Assembly: GCA_900316835.1 (NCBI GenBank)
Contig: ONEL01000003.1
Coordinates: 153,473-217,472, forward strand
Direction: 5' to 3'
Source: an uncultured Prevotellaceae bacterium
Lineage (GTDB): Bacteria > Bacteroidota > Bacteroidia > Bacteroidales > Muribaculaceae
DNA: 64,000 bases
Part shown: piece by piece, positions 1 through 8,141 of the stretch
Layout of the letters: each line of letters opens with the position of its first letter
Position numbering within the stretch: position 1 is the stretch's first letter
The notes under the pieces: generated by a model
Seen by the model: only the letters and a program-made list of their open reading frames with translations
Databases searched by the model: none
Told to the model about the DNA's origin: nothing
Position numbers and translations under genes: made by a program

Positions 1-1646
1 GCACGGTCTTCGCCTTCAACCTTGGCAAAGAAATACTTCTCGAGCGAAGCATACAGGCTAAACTCCACCTTCTTGGGGTCGATGAGGACAAACTTTAGCT
101 CGCTAGGTCCTTTCTTGTAGAGCAACGAAGCTATGATAGCGTTCAATCCCACCGACTTACCTTGACCTGTGGCACCAGCCACGAGAAGGTGTGGCATCTT
201 GGTGAGGTCGGCGACAAACACATCATTGCTCACCGTGCTACCTAGCACCATGGGCAGAGCAGCCTTGCTCTCCTGGAATGCCCGCGAAGCAATAGCCTCA
301 CGCATGGGCACCACCTGAGGGTCGTGGTTAGGCACCTCGATGCCAATCGTTCCACGTCCAGGCATGGGCGCAATGATGCGGATTCCCAGTGCCGCAAGAC
401 TCAGCGCTATATCGTCCTCAAGACTTCTAATCTTAGAAATTCTCACACCTTCCTCAGGAACAATCTCAAAGAGTGTCACCGTGGGTCCCACATGAGCCGT
501 GATGCTCTTGATGGGAATTCCATATTGCCCCAGAGTCTCGACAATGCGACGCTTGTTAGCTTCCTGCTCGTTGACATCCACGTTGTCGACGTTAGTCTTC
601 AGGTCGGCAAGCAAGTCGATAGTGGGGAAACGGTAGTGCATATATTCTCCTGTGGGGTCGTGAGGATTAGTCACCCCCTTAGCTTTCTCTATCTCTTTAG
701 CCGTTTTTATTTCAAACTCGGCATCCTTGTCACCTTGCTTTCGACTGGCGCGTCGTGGCTTCGTGGCACGAGAGTCGGTTTTCTCCTCGTTGTCACCCTT
801 CTTATCAACTATCTTGTCAAATATTTTGCGTGGTGTCTTTTTCAATCCACTCTGGTCATCGCCCTTAAATCCCGAGAGTTCGTCGTGAGAGTGCCTTATG
901 CGATGATTAGCATCCTCGTCGGCAAACTTCTTACGGCTATCTCGCACACTTTTCACTCGTTTGTAAATATCCATCAATGTGTTGTAGCACACCAGTATCC
1001 ACAGTATTAACAGCACCACATTCACCGCCACCATGCCATAGATGCCCAGTAGCCCCATGAGCCACTGGTTAGCATAATAGCCCAGCTCTCCACCCATGCG
1101 GAAGAAAGACGTGTCGGCATAGTAAGTGCAAGCCCCTAATAGCATTGAGAAGGTGAGAATACTGTAGACCGAGACTAGCGAATAAGTGTAGAAGTGTGAG
1201 CTGCGCCGTCTTATCAATCTCATACCCAGGGTGAAGCACCACACCACAATGATAAATGCCGCAAGTCCCACTCCGTCCTTGACAAAGAACTGAGCCGTAG
1301 CGGCGCCAATGGATCCGCCCAGGTTGTCTACGCCCTTAGTGGTGTTGGCGGGGTCGGCATTTTCGATGATGGTATTAGAGTTCACACTGCTCTGGTCACC
1401 ACCTCCCGAGAAGAGAATGAACGAGAGGAAAGTGATAAGGAAATACACTCCCAGTATGAGCAAGATCACGCCTATCGCAAAGCGTGTGCGCCCATTGGTG
1501 AAGAAGTTTATAAACCTTCTCCATGCCGATGGTGTTTCCTCGTCGCGGGTCTGTTTCTCTTGTTTTTGTCGTTTTTTCTTTTCCCGCTCTTTCATTGCCG
1601 AGGTGTCAACACCATACTCATCATAAATCAAATCATCTTTACTCAT
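1..1646 (-). CDS. ftsK: DNA translocase FtsK/SpoIIIE (3' part beyond window)
   Basis: Partial gene: it starts at the ATG ending at 1646 and runs off the left edge, giving about 548 codons. The N-terminus is charged (MSKDDLIYDEYG), followed by about four membrane segments (roughly residues 50-70, 110-130, 145-165, 195-220), then a charged linker and the translocase core. The Walker A motif GATGQGKSVGLN is present and followed by VLIDPKKVEF, typical of the FtsK motor. FtsK is a hexameric, septum-anchored DNA pump that clears and resolves chromosome termini at division. The gamma domain and the rest of the motor would lie outside the window. It is the last visible gene of the minus-strand run after trkH (75 bp gap). 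Confidence 0.93.
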   Translation of the reverse strand, partial: MSKDDLIYDEYGVDTSAMKEREKKKRQKQEKQTRDEETPSAWRRFINFFTNGRTRFAIGVILLILGVYFLITFLSFILFSGGGDQSSVNSNTIIENADPANTTKGVDNLGGSIGAATAQFFVKDGVGLAAFIIVVWCFTLGMRLIRRRSSHFYTYSLVSVYSILTFSMLLGACTYYADTSFFRMGGELGYYANQWLMGLLGIYGMVAVNVVLLILWILVCYNTLMDIYKRVKSVRDSRKKFADEDANHRIRHSHDELSGFKGDDQSGLKKTPRKIFDKIVDKKGDNEEKTDSRATKPRRASRKQGDKDAEFEIKTAKEIEKAKGVTNPHDPTGEYMHYRFPTIDLLADLKTNVDNVDVNEQEANKRRIVETLGQYGIPIKSITAHVGPTVTLFEIVPEEGVRISKIRSLEDDIALSLAALGIRIIAPMPGRGTIGIEVPNHDPQVVPMREAIASRAFQESKAALPMVLGSTVSNDVFVADLTKMPHLLVAGATGQGKSVGLNAIIASLLYKKGPSELKFVLIDPKKVEFSLYASLEKYFFAKVEGEDR

Positions 1647-1721
1647 TTTTCTTGTTGTTTTTCAAAAAAATTCAATATACTCGTTATTCATTTATCTATT
1701 ATAGTGACGCTGTAATGCCTT

Positions 1722-3221
1722 CTAGTCTTTTTTCCAGAAACTGGGGGTAAACAGCACTAGCACTGTGAACACCTCAAGACGTCCCACCATCATTTCAAAA
1801 GCCAGTAGCCACTTTGCCACAGGATGCAGCATTGCAAACTTGTCGGGGCCACCAGTCATCTCGCCATAGCCAAAACCAATGTTGCTGATTGCCGACAGCG
1901 AGTTGAACAAGGCATCAAAAGCCGGCATTCCAAACAGTGTGAGCACCACAGCCACAGCTATCAATACTACCACATAGATTGACAAGAACGCAAGCACCTT
2001 TTCCACTATCATGTGTGGCACCGACTTGCCATCAAGGCGCACCGCAGTGACCGCATTGCTGTGCACCACCTTGTAAAGCTCATTTTTCACGTTCTTGAGC
2101 AGCACCACAAAGCGGTCGATCTTTGCGCCACCAGCGGTAGAGCCTGCCATGCCACCAAAGAACATGAGCACAATGAGGATGAAGAAAATAAACTGACCCT
2201 CATGCTCATAGTCGTAGGTGGCAAAGCCGGTAGAAGTGATTGCCGAGATGGTGTCGAAAGCCGCAAGTACCGTACCAAAATGCCATGTGTCGACAAAACT
2301 CATGTAGGCTATTCGGGCAAAGACCACGATAGAGCCAAGTAACACTATGAAAAGATACCACTTGAGAGTGTCGCTACGCTTGAACTCGCTAAAACGCCCA
2401 CGCACCACCACATTGTAGATGATTGTGAAGTTGATACCGCACAGGAGCATAAAGAGCATTATCACAATGTCGGTGTAATAGTCGTGCCAAAAGTGTAGAC
2501 CGTTGTTCTTGGTAGAGAAGCCCCCCGTCGACACCGTGCTCATGGTGTGGCACAAGGCATCATACCAGTCCATGGGGCCTAGCATTAGCAGAGTAGCTAG
2601 AGTCACAGTAAAGACCACATAGATTGCCCACAGGCTCTTAGCGGTTTGGCTCACACGCGGACGCATGCGCTCGTGAGTGATTCCAGTCACCTCGCTATTG
2701 AATAGTGACACGCCACCCTTGTAGTTGAGCATTGGCAACACAGCCAGCGTGAAGAGAATAATTCCCATGCCACCTATCCATTGCATCATAGAGCGCCAGA
2801 AGAGTATTCCTCGTGGCAAAGCTTCCACATTGGTTATGACCGAAGCTCCAGTGGTAGTAAATCCCGACATTGTCTCAAAGAAACCGTCGGTGATACTAGT
2901 CACCGTCCCCGAGAAGAGAAATGGCAACATACCAAAAATAGAGAAGAACACCCACACAGTGGCGGTGAGTAGCAGTCCCTCGCGCTTGCGCATGCTCTTG
3001 GTAACCGGCCTAATGAAATGGTTCATCATCATTCCAGCCACAAGAGTGATGCCTATGGCAATGGCAAAGTCGACAACAATCCACATCTCGCCATAGATGA
3101 GTGCCACCACCAGTGGCGCCACCATAAACAGCGACTCAATCATGAGCAGCCATCCCACTACCCTGAGGACGATGGGAAAGTTGATACTCTGTGTGAATTT
3201 TCTATGTTTTGCCAGTTGCAT
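1722..3221 (-). CDS. trkH: Trk-type K+ uptake membrane subunit TrkH
   Basis: A 499-residue polytopic membrane protein of the TrkH/KtrB superfamily, close to the family's usual length. Four pore loops with selectivity-filter-like segments are readable: TTTGASVITN, STGGFSTKNNG, TSTGFATYDYE and SNIGFGYGEMTGG. It forms the K+-conducting channel in the inner membrane and is gated by the cytosolic RCK protein TrkA, encoded 57 bp upstream in the same direction. The ATG at 3221 gives a short cytosolic lead (MQLAKHRKFTQSINF) before the first helix. Very likely cotranscribed with trkA and dxs. Confidence 0.95.
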   Translation of the reverse strand: MQLAKHRKFTQSINFPIVLRVVGWLLMIESLFMVAPLVVALIYGEMWIVVDFAIAIGITLVAGMMMNHFIRPVTKSMRKREGLLLTATVWVFFSIFGMLPFLFSGTVTSITDGFFETMSGFTTTGASVITNVEALPRGILFWRSMMQWIGGMGIILFTLAVLPMLNYKGGVSLFNSEVTGITHERMRPRVSQTAKSLWAIYVVFTVTLATLLMLGPMDWYDALCHTMSTVSTGGFSTKNNGLHFWHDYYTDIVIMLFMLLCGINFTIIYNVVVRGRFSEFKRSDTLKWYLFIVLLGSIVVFARIAYMSFVDTWHFGTVLAAFDTISAITSTGFATYDYEHEGQFIFFILIVLMFFGGMAGSTAGGAKIDRFVVLLKNVKNELYKVVHSNAVTAVRLDGKSVPHMIVEKVLAFLSIYVVVLIAVAVVLTLFGMPAFDALFNSLSAISNIGFGYGEMTGGPDKFAMLHPVAKWLLAFEMMVGRLEVFTVLVLFTPSFWKKD

Positions 3222-3278
3222 TGAGTTTTCTTATTTTTTTTTCTAAAAAAGACGAGATATTCCTGAAAAACCAGATTA

Positions 3279-4610
3279 TTATCCAAACATTTTTTCAATC
3301 TTGTGGATGGCTCCACTCAAGCAGAACACCACCACCCTGTCGCCAGCCTGCAGGTGAGTGTTACCATTCACCAGCTGCCCCACTCCACCTCGCACGAGGC
3401 CCGCGATGGTCATGTCGCGGCTTAGCTTGAGGTCCTTAACAGGTGCCTTGGTCACCTTAGCCCCCGCTCCCACTTCAAGCTCAGCCACCTCGGCATCGGC
3501 AAGCGCCAGGCACTTGGCATTGTCGGTGTCGTCATCAATCATCATCTGGAAAATGGTGCTTGAAGCAATGAGTTTCTTGTTGATGATGGTGCCAATGTTG
3601 AGGCTCTCGGCCTCGTTGAAGAATTGCAGGTTTTCCACTTGAGCTATTGTCTTGCGCATCCCCATCTCCTTAGCCATCACGCAGCTCAAGATGTTGCTCT
3701 CGCTGCTTTCGCCCATGGCGACAAACACGTCGTAGTCCTCCACGCCCTCGTCTTCAAGCACATCGGTATCACCAGCGACGTAGTGCACCACGTTGCAGTC
3801 GGGAAACATGTCGGCAAGCTCCTGGCAACGCTCCAAGTCGTTGTGCATGATTTTTATCTTGTACTTGTTGCCCAAAATCGACACCAACTGTTGCACAATA
3901 GCGTTGCCCCCCATGATGAGAACGCGCTCCACGTCGTGCTGCACTTTCCCGCACACGGCAATCACATTGTCTACATCCTTGCGTGTGGTGGCTATGTAGA
4001 TGATATCATTTTCCAGCACCATGTCATCGCCACCGGGGATAATAATCTCACGGTTGCGCTTAATGGCATTGATGTGCATGAACGACGACATGCCACCCAG
4101 GTCCTTGAGCTTGATGCCTACGATGCGGGAGTTGGCACGAATCTTCACGCCCACCACAATCAGCTCGCCATTGAGCATCTCAAACCAGTTGCGCACCCAG
4201 GTGTGTTCCATGGCAGTCTTCACCTCGTGAGCCGCCAGATACTCGGGATAGATGAGCGTGTCAATGCCATAGGATGAGAAGAACTTCTTGGATGCCGGCT
4301 TCATGAACTCATAGTTACCAATGCGTGCCACTGCCTTTTTACACCCCAAGCTCTTAGCCATCGACGACGCAATGACATTGATGGTCTCGTGAGGTGTGAC
4401 AGCGATGAAGATGTCGGCAGCCCCTACCTGAATATTCTTGAGCACTTCGAGCGAGACAGCGCTGCCCCTCATGGTCATGAGGTTGTAGTTCTCCAGATTA
4501 TAGAGTTTTTTCTCGTCGGTGTCAAGCACAATAATGTCTTGCTCCTCGTTAGAGAGCATCTTAGCCAGGTGGGTTCCCACCTCTCCGGCACCGGCAATTA
4601 CAATTCTCAT
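3279..4610 (-). CDS. trkA: Trk system K+ regulatory protein TrkA
   Basis: A 443-residue cytosolic protein with two tandem RCK halves, each a Rossmann NAD-binding domain plus a TrkA-C domain. The first half has a canonical dinucleotide loop, GAGEVGTHLA, at residues 7-16. The second begins with VLIMGGNAIVQQL near residue 230, where the glycine motif is eroded, so that half may bind nucleotide differently. TrkA gates TrkH in response to nucleotides. Its start lies only 2 bp after the dxs stop, so the genes are translationally close and almost certainly one operon. Confidence 0.95.
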   Translation of the reverse strand: MRIVIAGAGEVGTHLAKMLSNEEQDIIVLDTDEKKLYNLENYNLMTMRGSAVSLEVLKNIQVGAADIFIAVTPHETINVIASSMAKSLGCKKAVARIGNYEFMKPASKKFFSSYGIDTLIYPEYLAAHEVKTAMEHTWVRNWFEMLNGELIVVGVKIRANSRIVGIKLKDLGGMSSFMHINAIKRNREIIIPGGDDMVLENDIIYIATTRKDVDNVIAVCGKVQHDVERVLIMGGNAIVQQLVSILGNKYKIKIMHNDLERCQELADMFPDCNVVHYVAGDTDVLEDEGVEDYDVFVAMGESSESNILSCVMAKEMGMRKTIAQVENLQFFNEAESLNIGTIINKKLIASSTIFQMMIDDDTDNAKCLALADAEVAELEVGAGAKVTKAPVKDLKLSRDMTIAGLVRGGVGQLVNGNTHLQAGDRVVVFCLSGAIHKIEKMFG

Positions 4611-4612
4611 AG

Positions 4613-6532
4613 TTATTTCTCGTTAAGCAGTTGTTTTACTTGGTCTTCGATTGAAGCAGCATCGAGGTGGCAAAGCTGATGCAGCTGTGCCACTGTGCCC
4701 TGGTCAACAAAGGTGTCATCAACACCCATGCGCACCAGTCGCACGTTGATACCATGAGCGGTGAACCACTCGGCAACGGCACTGCCCAGGCCACCGGTGG
4801 TCACACCTTCCTCAACAGTGATTACCTTCTTGAAACGCTGCGACACCTCGCTGAGTATATCCTCGTCAATGGGCTTGAGGTATATCATGTCGTAGTGCGC
4901 CACATTGATGCCCTGATTGCGCAGGTTCTCGCAAGCTTCGCGCGCATTGGTGCCAATGGTTCCAAGGCTAAGGACAGCCACGTCGTCACCATCGAGCAAC
5001 TTACGCCCATGACCAATGGGTTGCTCAGTCATGTCGTTGTGCCAGTCAACCACCTTGCCCGTACCACGAGGATAACGAATGGAGAATGGCCCGCCAGTGT
5101 AACGCTGAGCGGTGTACATGAGGTTGCGCAGGGTGTGCTCGTCCATGGGGGCGGTAACTGTCATGCCAGGGATAGCGCGCATAAACGCCAGGTCGAAGAG
5201 ACCATGGTGTGTCACACCATCCTCGCCCACTAGTCCGCCACGGTCGAGGCAGAAGACCACTGGCAAATGAGCTATCGACACATCGTTGATAATAGAGTCG
5301 TAGGCACGCTGCAAGAAGGCGCTATAGATTGCCACAAAGGGGCGTAAGCCCTCACGTGCCAATCCACCGGCGAAAGTCACGGCGTGCCCCTCGCTGATGC
5401 CCACGTCGAATGAGCGCTCTGGCATTGCCTCCTGCATCATCGACACCGAGGTGCCACTGGGCATAGCCGCGGTGATAGCCACGATTTTTTCGTTCTTTTG
5501 TGCCAGTTCTACCAGCGTCTTACCAAACACGTCCTGGAATTTCAATGGCTTGCCCGCGCTAGCTCCCTTGATGCGCTCACCGGTGTCCTCGTCAAACTTG
5601 CCTGGTGCATGCCATGTGGTGGGATCTTTCTCGGCGGGCTCATAACCCTTGCCCTTGACTGTGAGCAAGTGGATGAGCTTGGGACCGGTCATGTCCTTGA
5701 TATCGTTAAAGGTCTTGACTAGCTTCACCACATCGTGACCGTCAAAGGGTCCAAAGTAGCGAATATTCAATCCCTCAAAAATGTTTTGCTGACCTGTGAG
5801 CAACGACTTCATAGCATTATTGAAACGCAACACAATGCCCTTGCCACTATCGCTAATCATGTGATGACGACGCATGAACTGATAGAGCTTGTAACGCATG
5901 TTATTGTAGCGCTTTGAAGTCGAGAGATGAGCCATATACTTACTCAAAGCGCCCACCGGACGGTCGATCGACATGTCGTTATCGTTGAGCACAATGAGTA
6001 GGTTGTTCTTGTGAATTGAGGCATTGTTGATGCCCTCAAAGGCCAGGCCACCACTAATCGACGCATCGCCAATCACCGCCACAACCTTGCGGTCGGGGTT
6101 GGCTTGCAACTCACTGGCTATCGACATGCCCAGCGCTGCCGAGATGGAATTGCTGGCATGACCTGCCTGAAAGGTGTCGTACTCGCTCTCACTGGGATTA
6201 GGGAAACCACTGAGACCACCCTGCTTGCGATTGGTCGAGAAGCGGTCGCGACGACCTGTCAGAATCTTGTGAGCGTAGGCCTGATGCCCCACATCCCACA
6301 CCAGTCGGTCGTCGGGGGTATTGAACACATAGTGCAGTGCCACCACAATCTCCACAGCTCCCATGCTCGAGGCGAAATGCCCGGGGTTCTCACTCAGCTC
6401 GTGCACGATGAAGCGTCGCAGCTCCTGACACACCGCCGGCAGCTGCTCCACAGGCAACTTCTTGAGGTCGGCAGGGCTATCAATCTTTGCCAACAATGGG
6501 AAATGCTCAATTATAAAATCTTTGGTCGACAT
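4613..6532 (-). CDS. dxs: 1-deoxy-D-xylulose-5-phosphate synthase
   Basis: 639 residues, the normal length for Dxs, the first enzyme of the MEP isoprenoid pathway (pyruvate + glyceraldehyde-3-phosphate to DXP, ThDP-dependent). The ThDP/Mg binding segment GDASISGGLAFEGINN with a downstream NDNDMSI is visible, as are the early DVGHQAYAHKILTGR segment and the transketolase-like DRGGLVGEDGVTHHG stretch. The C-terminal domain carries VITVEEGVTTGGLG. It sits between a 55-residue membrane protein and trkA in a minus-strand cluster. Confidence 0.97.
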   Translation of the reverse strand: MSTKDFIIEHFPLLAKIDSPADLKKLPVEQLPAVCQELRRFIVHELSENPGHFASSMGAVEIVVALHYVFNTPDDRLVWDVGHQAYAHKILTGRRDRFSTNRKQGGLSGFPNPSESEYDTFQAGHASNSISAALGMSIASELQANPDRKVVAVIGDASISGGLAFEGINNASIHKNNLLIVLNDNDMSIDRPVGALSKYMAHLSTSKRYNNMRYKLYQFMRRHHMISDSGKGIVLRFNNAMKSLLTGQQNIFEGLNIRYFGPFDGHDVVKLVKTFNDIKDMTGPKLIHLLTVKGKGYEPAEKDPTTWHAPGKFDEDTGERIKGASAGKPLKFQDVFGKTLVELAQKNEKIVAITAAMPSGTSVSMMQEAMPERSFDVGISEGHAVTFAGGLAREGLRPFVAIYSAFLQRAYDSIINDVSIAHLPVVFCLDRGGLVGEDGVTHHGLFDLAFMRAIPGMTVTAPMDEHTLRNLMYTAQRYTGGPFSIRYPRGTGKVVDWHNDMTEQPIGHGRKLLDGDDVAVLSLGTIGTNAREACENLRNQGINVAHYDMIYLKPIDEDILSEVSQRFKKVITVEEGVTTGGLGSAVAEWFTAHGINVRLVRMGVDDTFVDQGTVAQLHQLCHLDAASIEDQVKQLLNEK

Positions 6533-6548
6533 CTATAGTGCTTTCTTT

Positions 6549-6716
6549 TTATTTGCGAATGTATTTCTTGTAGAGAGGAACAAAGACAATAATGGCGCTT
6601 GCCACGATGGTAAAAACCATCATGAAATTGTGCTCAGCGCGAGTCCACAACAGGTAGACAAGGAACAGCCATAGTCCCAAGATGCATGCAAAGCGAATCC
6701 ATTTTCCAGTGTTCAT
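6549..6716 (-). CDS. small two-helix membrane protein, unknown function
   Basis: A 55-residue reading frame ending 16 bp before dxs on the same strand. It starts MNTGKWIRFACILGLW, has two hydrophobic stretches (about residues 8-24 and 31-48) and a basic tail (YKKYIRK). The arrangement predicts a small inner-membrane protein. I do not recognise a named family. Its position at the head of the dxs-trkA-trkH run and the promoter-like -7 element at 6764-6771 support it as the first gene of that transcript. Confidence 0.7.
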   Translation of the reverse strand: MNTGKWIRFACILGLWLFLVYLLWTRAEHNFMMVFTIVASAIIVFVPLYKKYIRK

Positions 6717-6763
6717 CACTCTATCTAATAATTAATTATGCAACTACATAGTTTTGCAATTTG

Positions 6764-6771
6764 CAAAGTTA
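6764..6771 (-). promoter_or_regulatory. Bacteroidota -7 element, dxs operon
   Basis: On the minus strand the sequence reads TAACTTTG, matching the Bacteroidota -7 consensus TAnnTTTG, about 48 bp before the small membrane protein start. A clear -33 TTTG at the expected distance is not obvious, so only the -7 box is claimed. Confidence 0.5.
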
Positions 6772-6830
6772 CGAAAACAATTTTAAATACTATAGCAGCC
6801 ACTTGTTTTTTTAATGATATTTTTTATTTT

Positions 6831-7046
6831 CACAAGCTAAAGCTTGCGATACCCCACCCCACCCTATCACCCACCGCAAGCTCCAGGCCGTGAAAAAAGC
6901 CAGGCCGTCACCCACCGCAAGCCCCAGGCTGTGAAAAAAACCAGGCAGTCACCCACCGCAAGCCCCAGGCTGTAGGCCACCGCAAGCTTTAGCTTGTGAA
7001 AAAGAGCCCCCAGCCGTGCACCGCAGGCCCCAGGCCGTGAAAAAAG
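6831..7046. repeat. array of REP-like palindromes beside a RAYT gene
   Basis: Gene-free 6717-7093 holds about six related units. The clearest is CACAAGCTAAAGCTTGCG at 6831-6848 and its exact reverse complement within 6981-6998 (CAAGCT/AGCTTG stem). Degenerate copies read CCACCGCAAGC-nn-CAGGC-nGTGAAAAA at 6869-6898, 6909-6940, 6950-6975 and 7019-7045. The stems vary while the flanking CACCGCA and GTGAAAAA are kept. The array stops about 48 bp before a REP-associated transposase, the usual REP/RAYT arrangement. Confidence 0.8.
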
Positions 7047-7057
7047 TCCCTCTCATT

Positions 7058-7089
7058 CTTGCTAGTTCCATTTAATCCCATTATTTTTG
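7058..7089 (+). promoter_or_regulatory. promoter of RAYT gene, start codon very close
   Basis: CTTG at 7058-7061, a 20 bp spacer, then TATTTTTG at 7082-7089 (TAnnTTTG). The ATG of the transposase follows only 4 bases later, so the transcript is expected to be leaderless or nearly so. Confidence 0.6.
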
Positions 7090-7093
7090 CATC

Positions 7094-8059
7094 ATGAAAG
7101 AAAGCCGGGGAGAGCACAGGAAAAAGTGGGCTGAGCTAAACAATATCGCCCCTAAGCCGTCAATGAAACGGCGCAGAAACAACCACGACTACCGCAGTCG
7201 CTGCATCTACATGATCACCATCGTCGCCGAAAACAGGAGGCCACTGCTAGGAAGCCTTAAAGGCGAAGATGCCTCACATCACGAGCCATGGATAATGAAC
7301 ACCACTCTTGGCGACAAAATCACTACATGCTGGGCAGCAATCTCAAGCAAATACCCTGAAATTAAATCATTAGCGTTCCAAGTTATGCCCGACCACATCC
7401 ACGGCATTCTCTTCTTCACTCAGGAAACAAAAATTCATCTAGGACAAGTTGTTGCCGGTTTCAAAAAAGAGAGCAATGACCTCGCACTTGAGCAATCGGG
7501 TACCAAGTTGTGGGAGGCGGGCTTTAACGACGTCATTCTCTCGGGGAAAAACCAGCTCCAGCACATGATGGAATACATCCACGACAACCCGCGGCGATTG
7601 TGGATAAAGCTACATAACCCCAATTTCTTCACCATTAAGAACAATGTTACGGTGGGAGAATGGGAAGTGGCAACAGTGGGAAACCAGTTCCTGCTTAACC
7701 ACCCCGTCAAGATTGCTGTGAGATGCAGCCGCAGCATCAACACCCAGGAAGCTATCAACAAGGAGGTGAGCCACTACATGGAGCTTGCGCGCAATGGAGC
7801 GGTGCTTGTCTCCCCTGCAATCAGCAAAGCCGAGAAAGCGGTTATGAGAGCGGCTTTTGATGCTAACCTCAAGACTATCGTCCTACTCGAGAACGGATTC
7901 TCACCATTGTGGAAACCTGGTGGCAAGCAGTTTGACGCTTGCGCTCAAGGAAGGCTGCTTCTTGTGGCACCATGGCCACATCACAACCATCGCACAACCA
8001 TCTTTCGCAACCAGTGCTTGATGCTAAACCAACTCGCATCCACAATAGCAAGCATCTAG
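7094..8059 (+). CDS. REP-associated tyrosine (Y1-type) transposase with C-terminal extension
   Basis: 321 residues. The N-terminal ~190 residues are a Y1/HUH nuclease domain: basic start (MKRRRNNHDYRSRC), the HUH motif in MPDHIHGILFF near residue 100, and the candidate catalytic tyrosine in MEYIHDNPRRLW near residue 160. Such enzymes nick and rejoin single-stranded DNA at REP palindromes. The C-terminal ~110 residues (KEVSHYMELARNGAVLVSP, then TIVLLENGF) look like a small Rossmann-type domain reminiscent of DprA/Smf; that resemblance is inference. It lies beside its probable REP substrates and ends before a shared terminator. No IS ends are evident, consistent with a domesticated RAYT. Confidence 0.85.
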   Translation: MKESRGEHRKKWAELNNIAPKPSMKRRRNNHDYRSRCIYMITIVAENRRPLLGSLKGEDASHHEPWIMNTTLGDKITTCWAAISSKYPEIKSLAFQVMPDHIHGILFFTQETKIHLGQVVAGFKKESNDLALEQSGTKLWEAGFNDVILSGKNQLQHMMEYIHDNPRRLWIKLHNPNFFTIKNNVTVGEWEVATVGNQFLLNHPVKIAVRCSRSINTQEAINKEVSHYMELARNGAVLVSPAISKAEKAVMRAAFDANLKTIVLLENGFSPLWKPGGKQFDACAQGRLLLVAPWPHHNHRTTIFRNQCLMLNQLASTIASI

Positions 8060-8082
8060 CCCCCCATCATCAAAGAAAAACA

Positions 8083-8123
8083 CCGGGCAGAGCCACATTA
8101 TGAAGCACTGCCCGGCATTTTAT
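8083..8123. terminator. terminator between convergent genes
   Basis: Perfect 8-bp stem CCGGGCAG (8083-8090) / CTGCCCGG (8108-8115) followed by a T-rich run on the plus strand and preceded by A-rich sequence, so it can serve both the RAYT gene (+) and the secreted protein gene (-). Confidence 0.75.
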
Positions 8124-8141
8124 TTATCGCAAAACTTTTAA

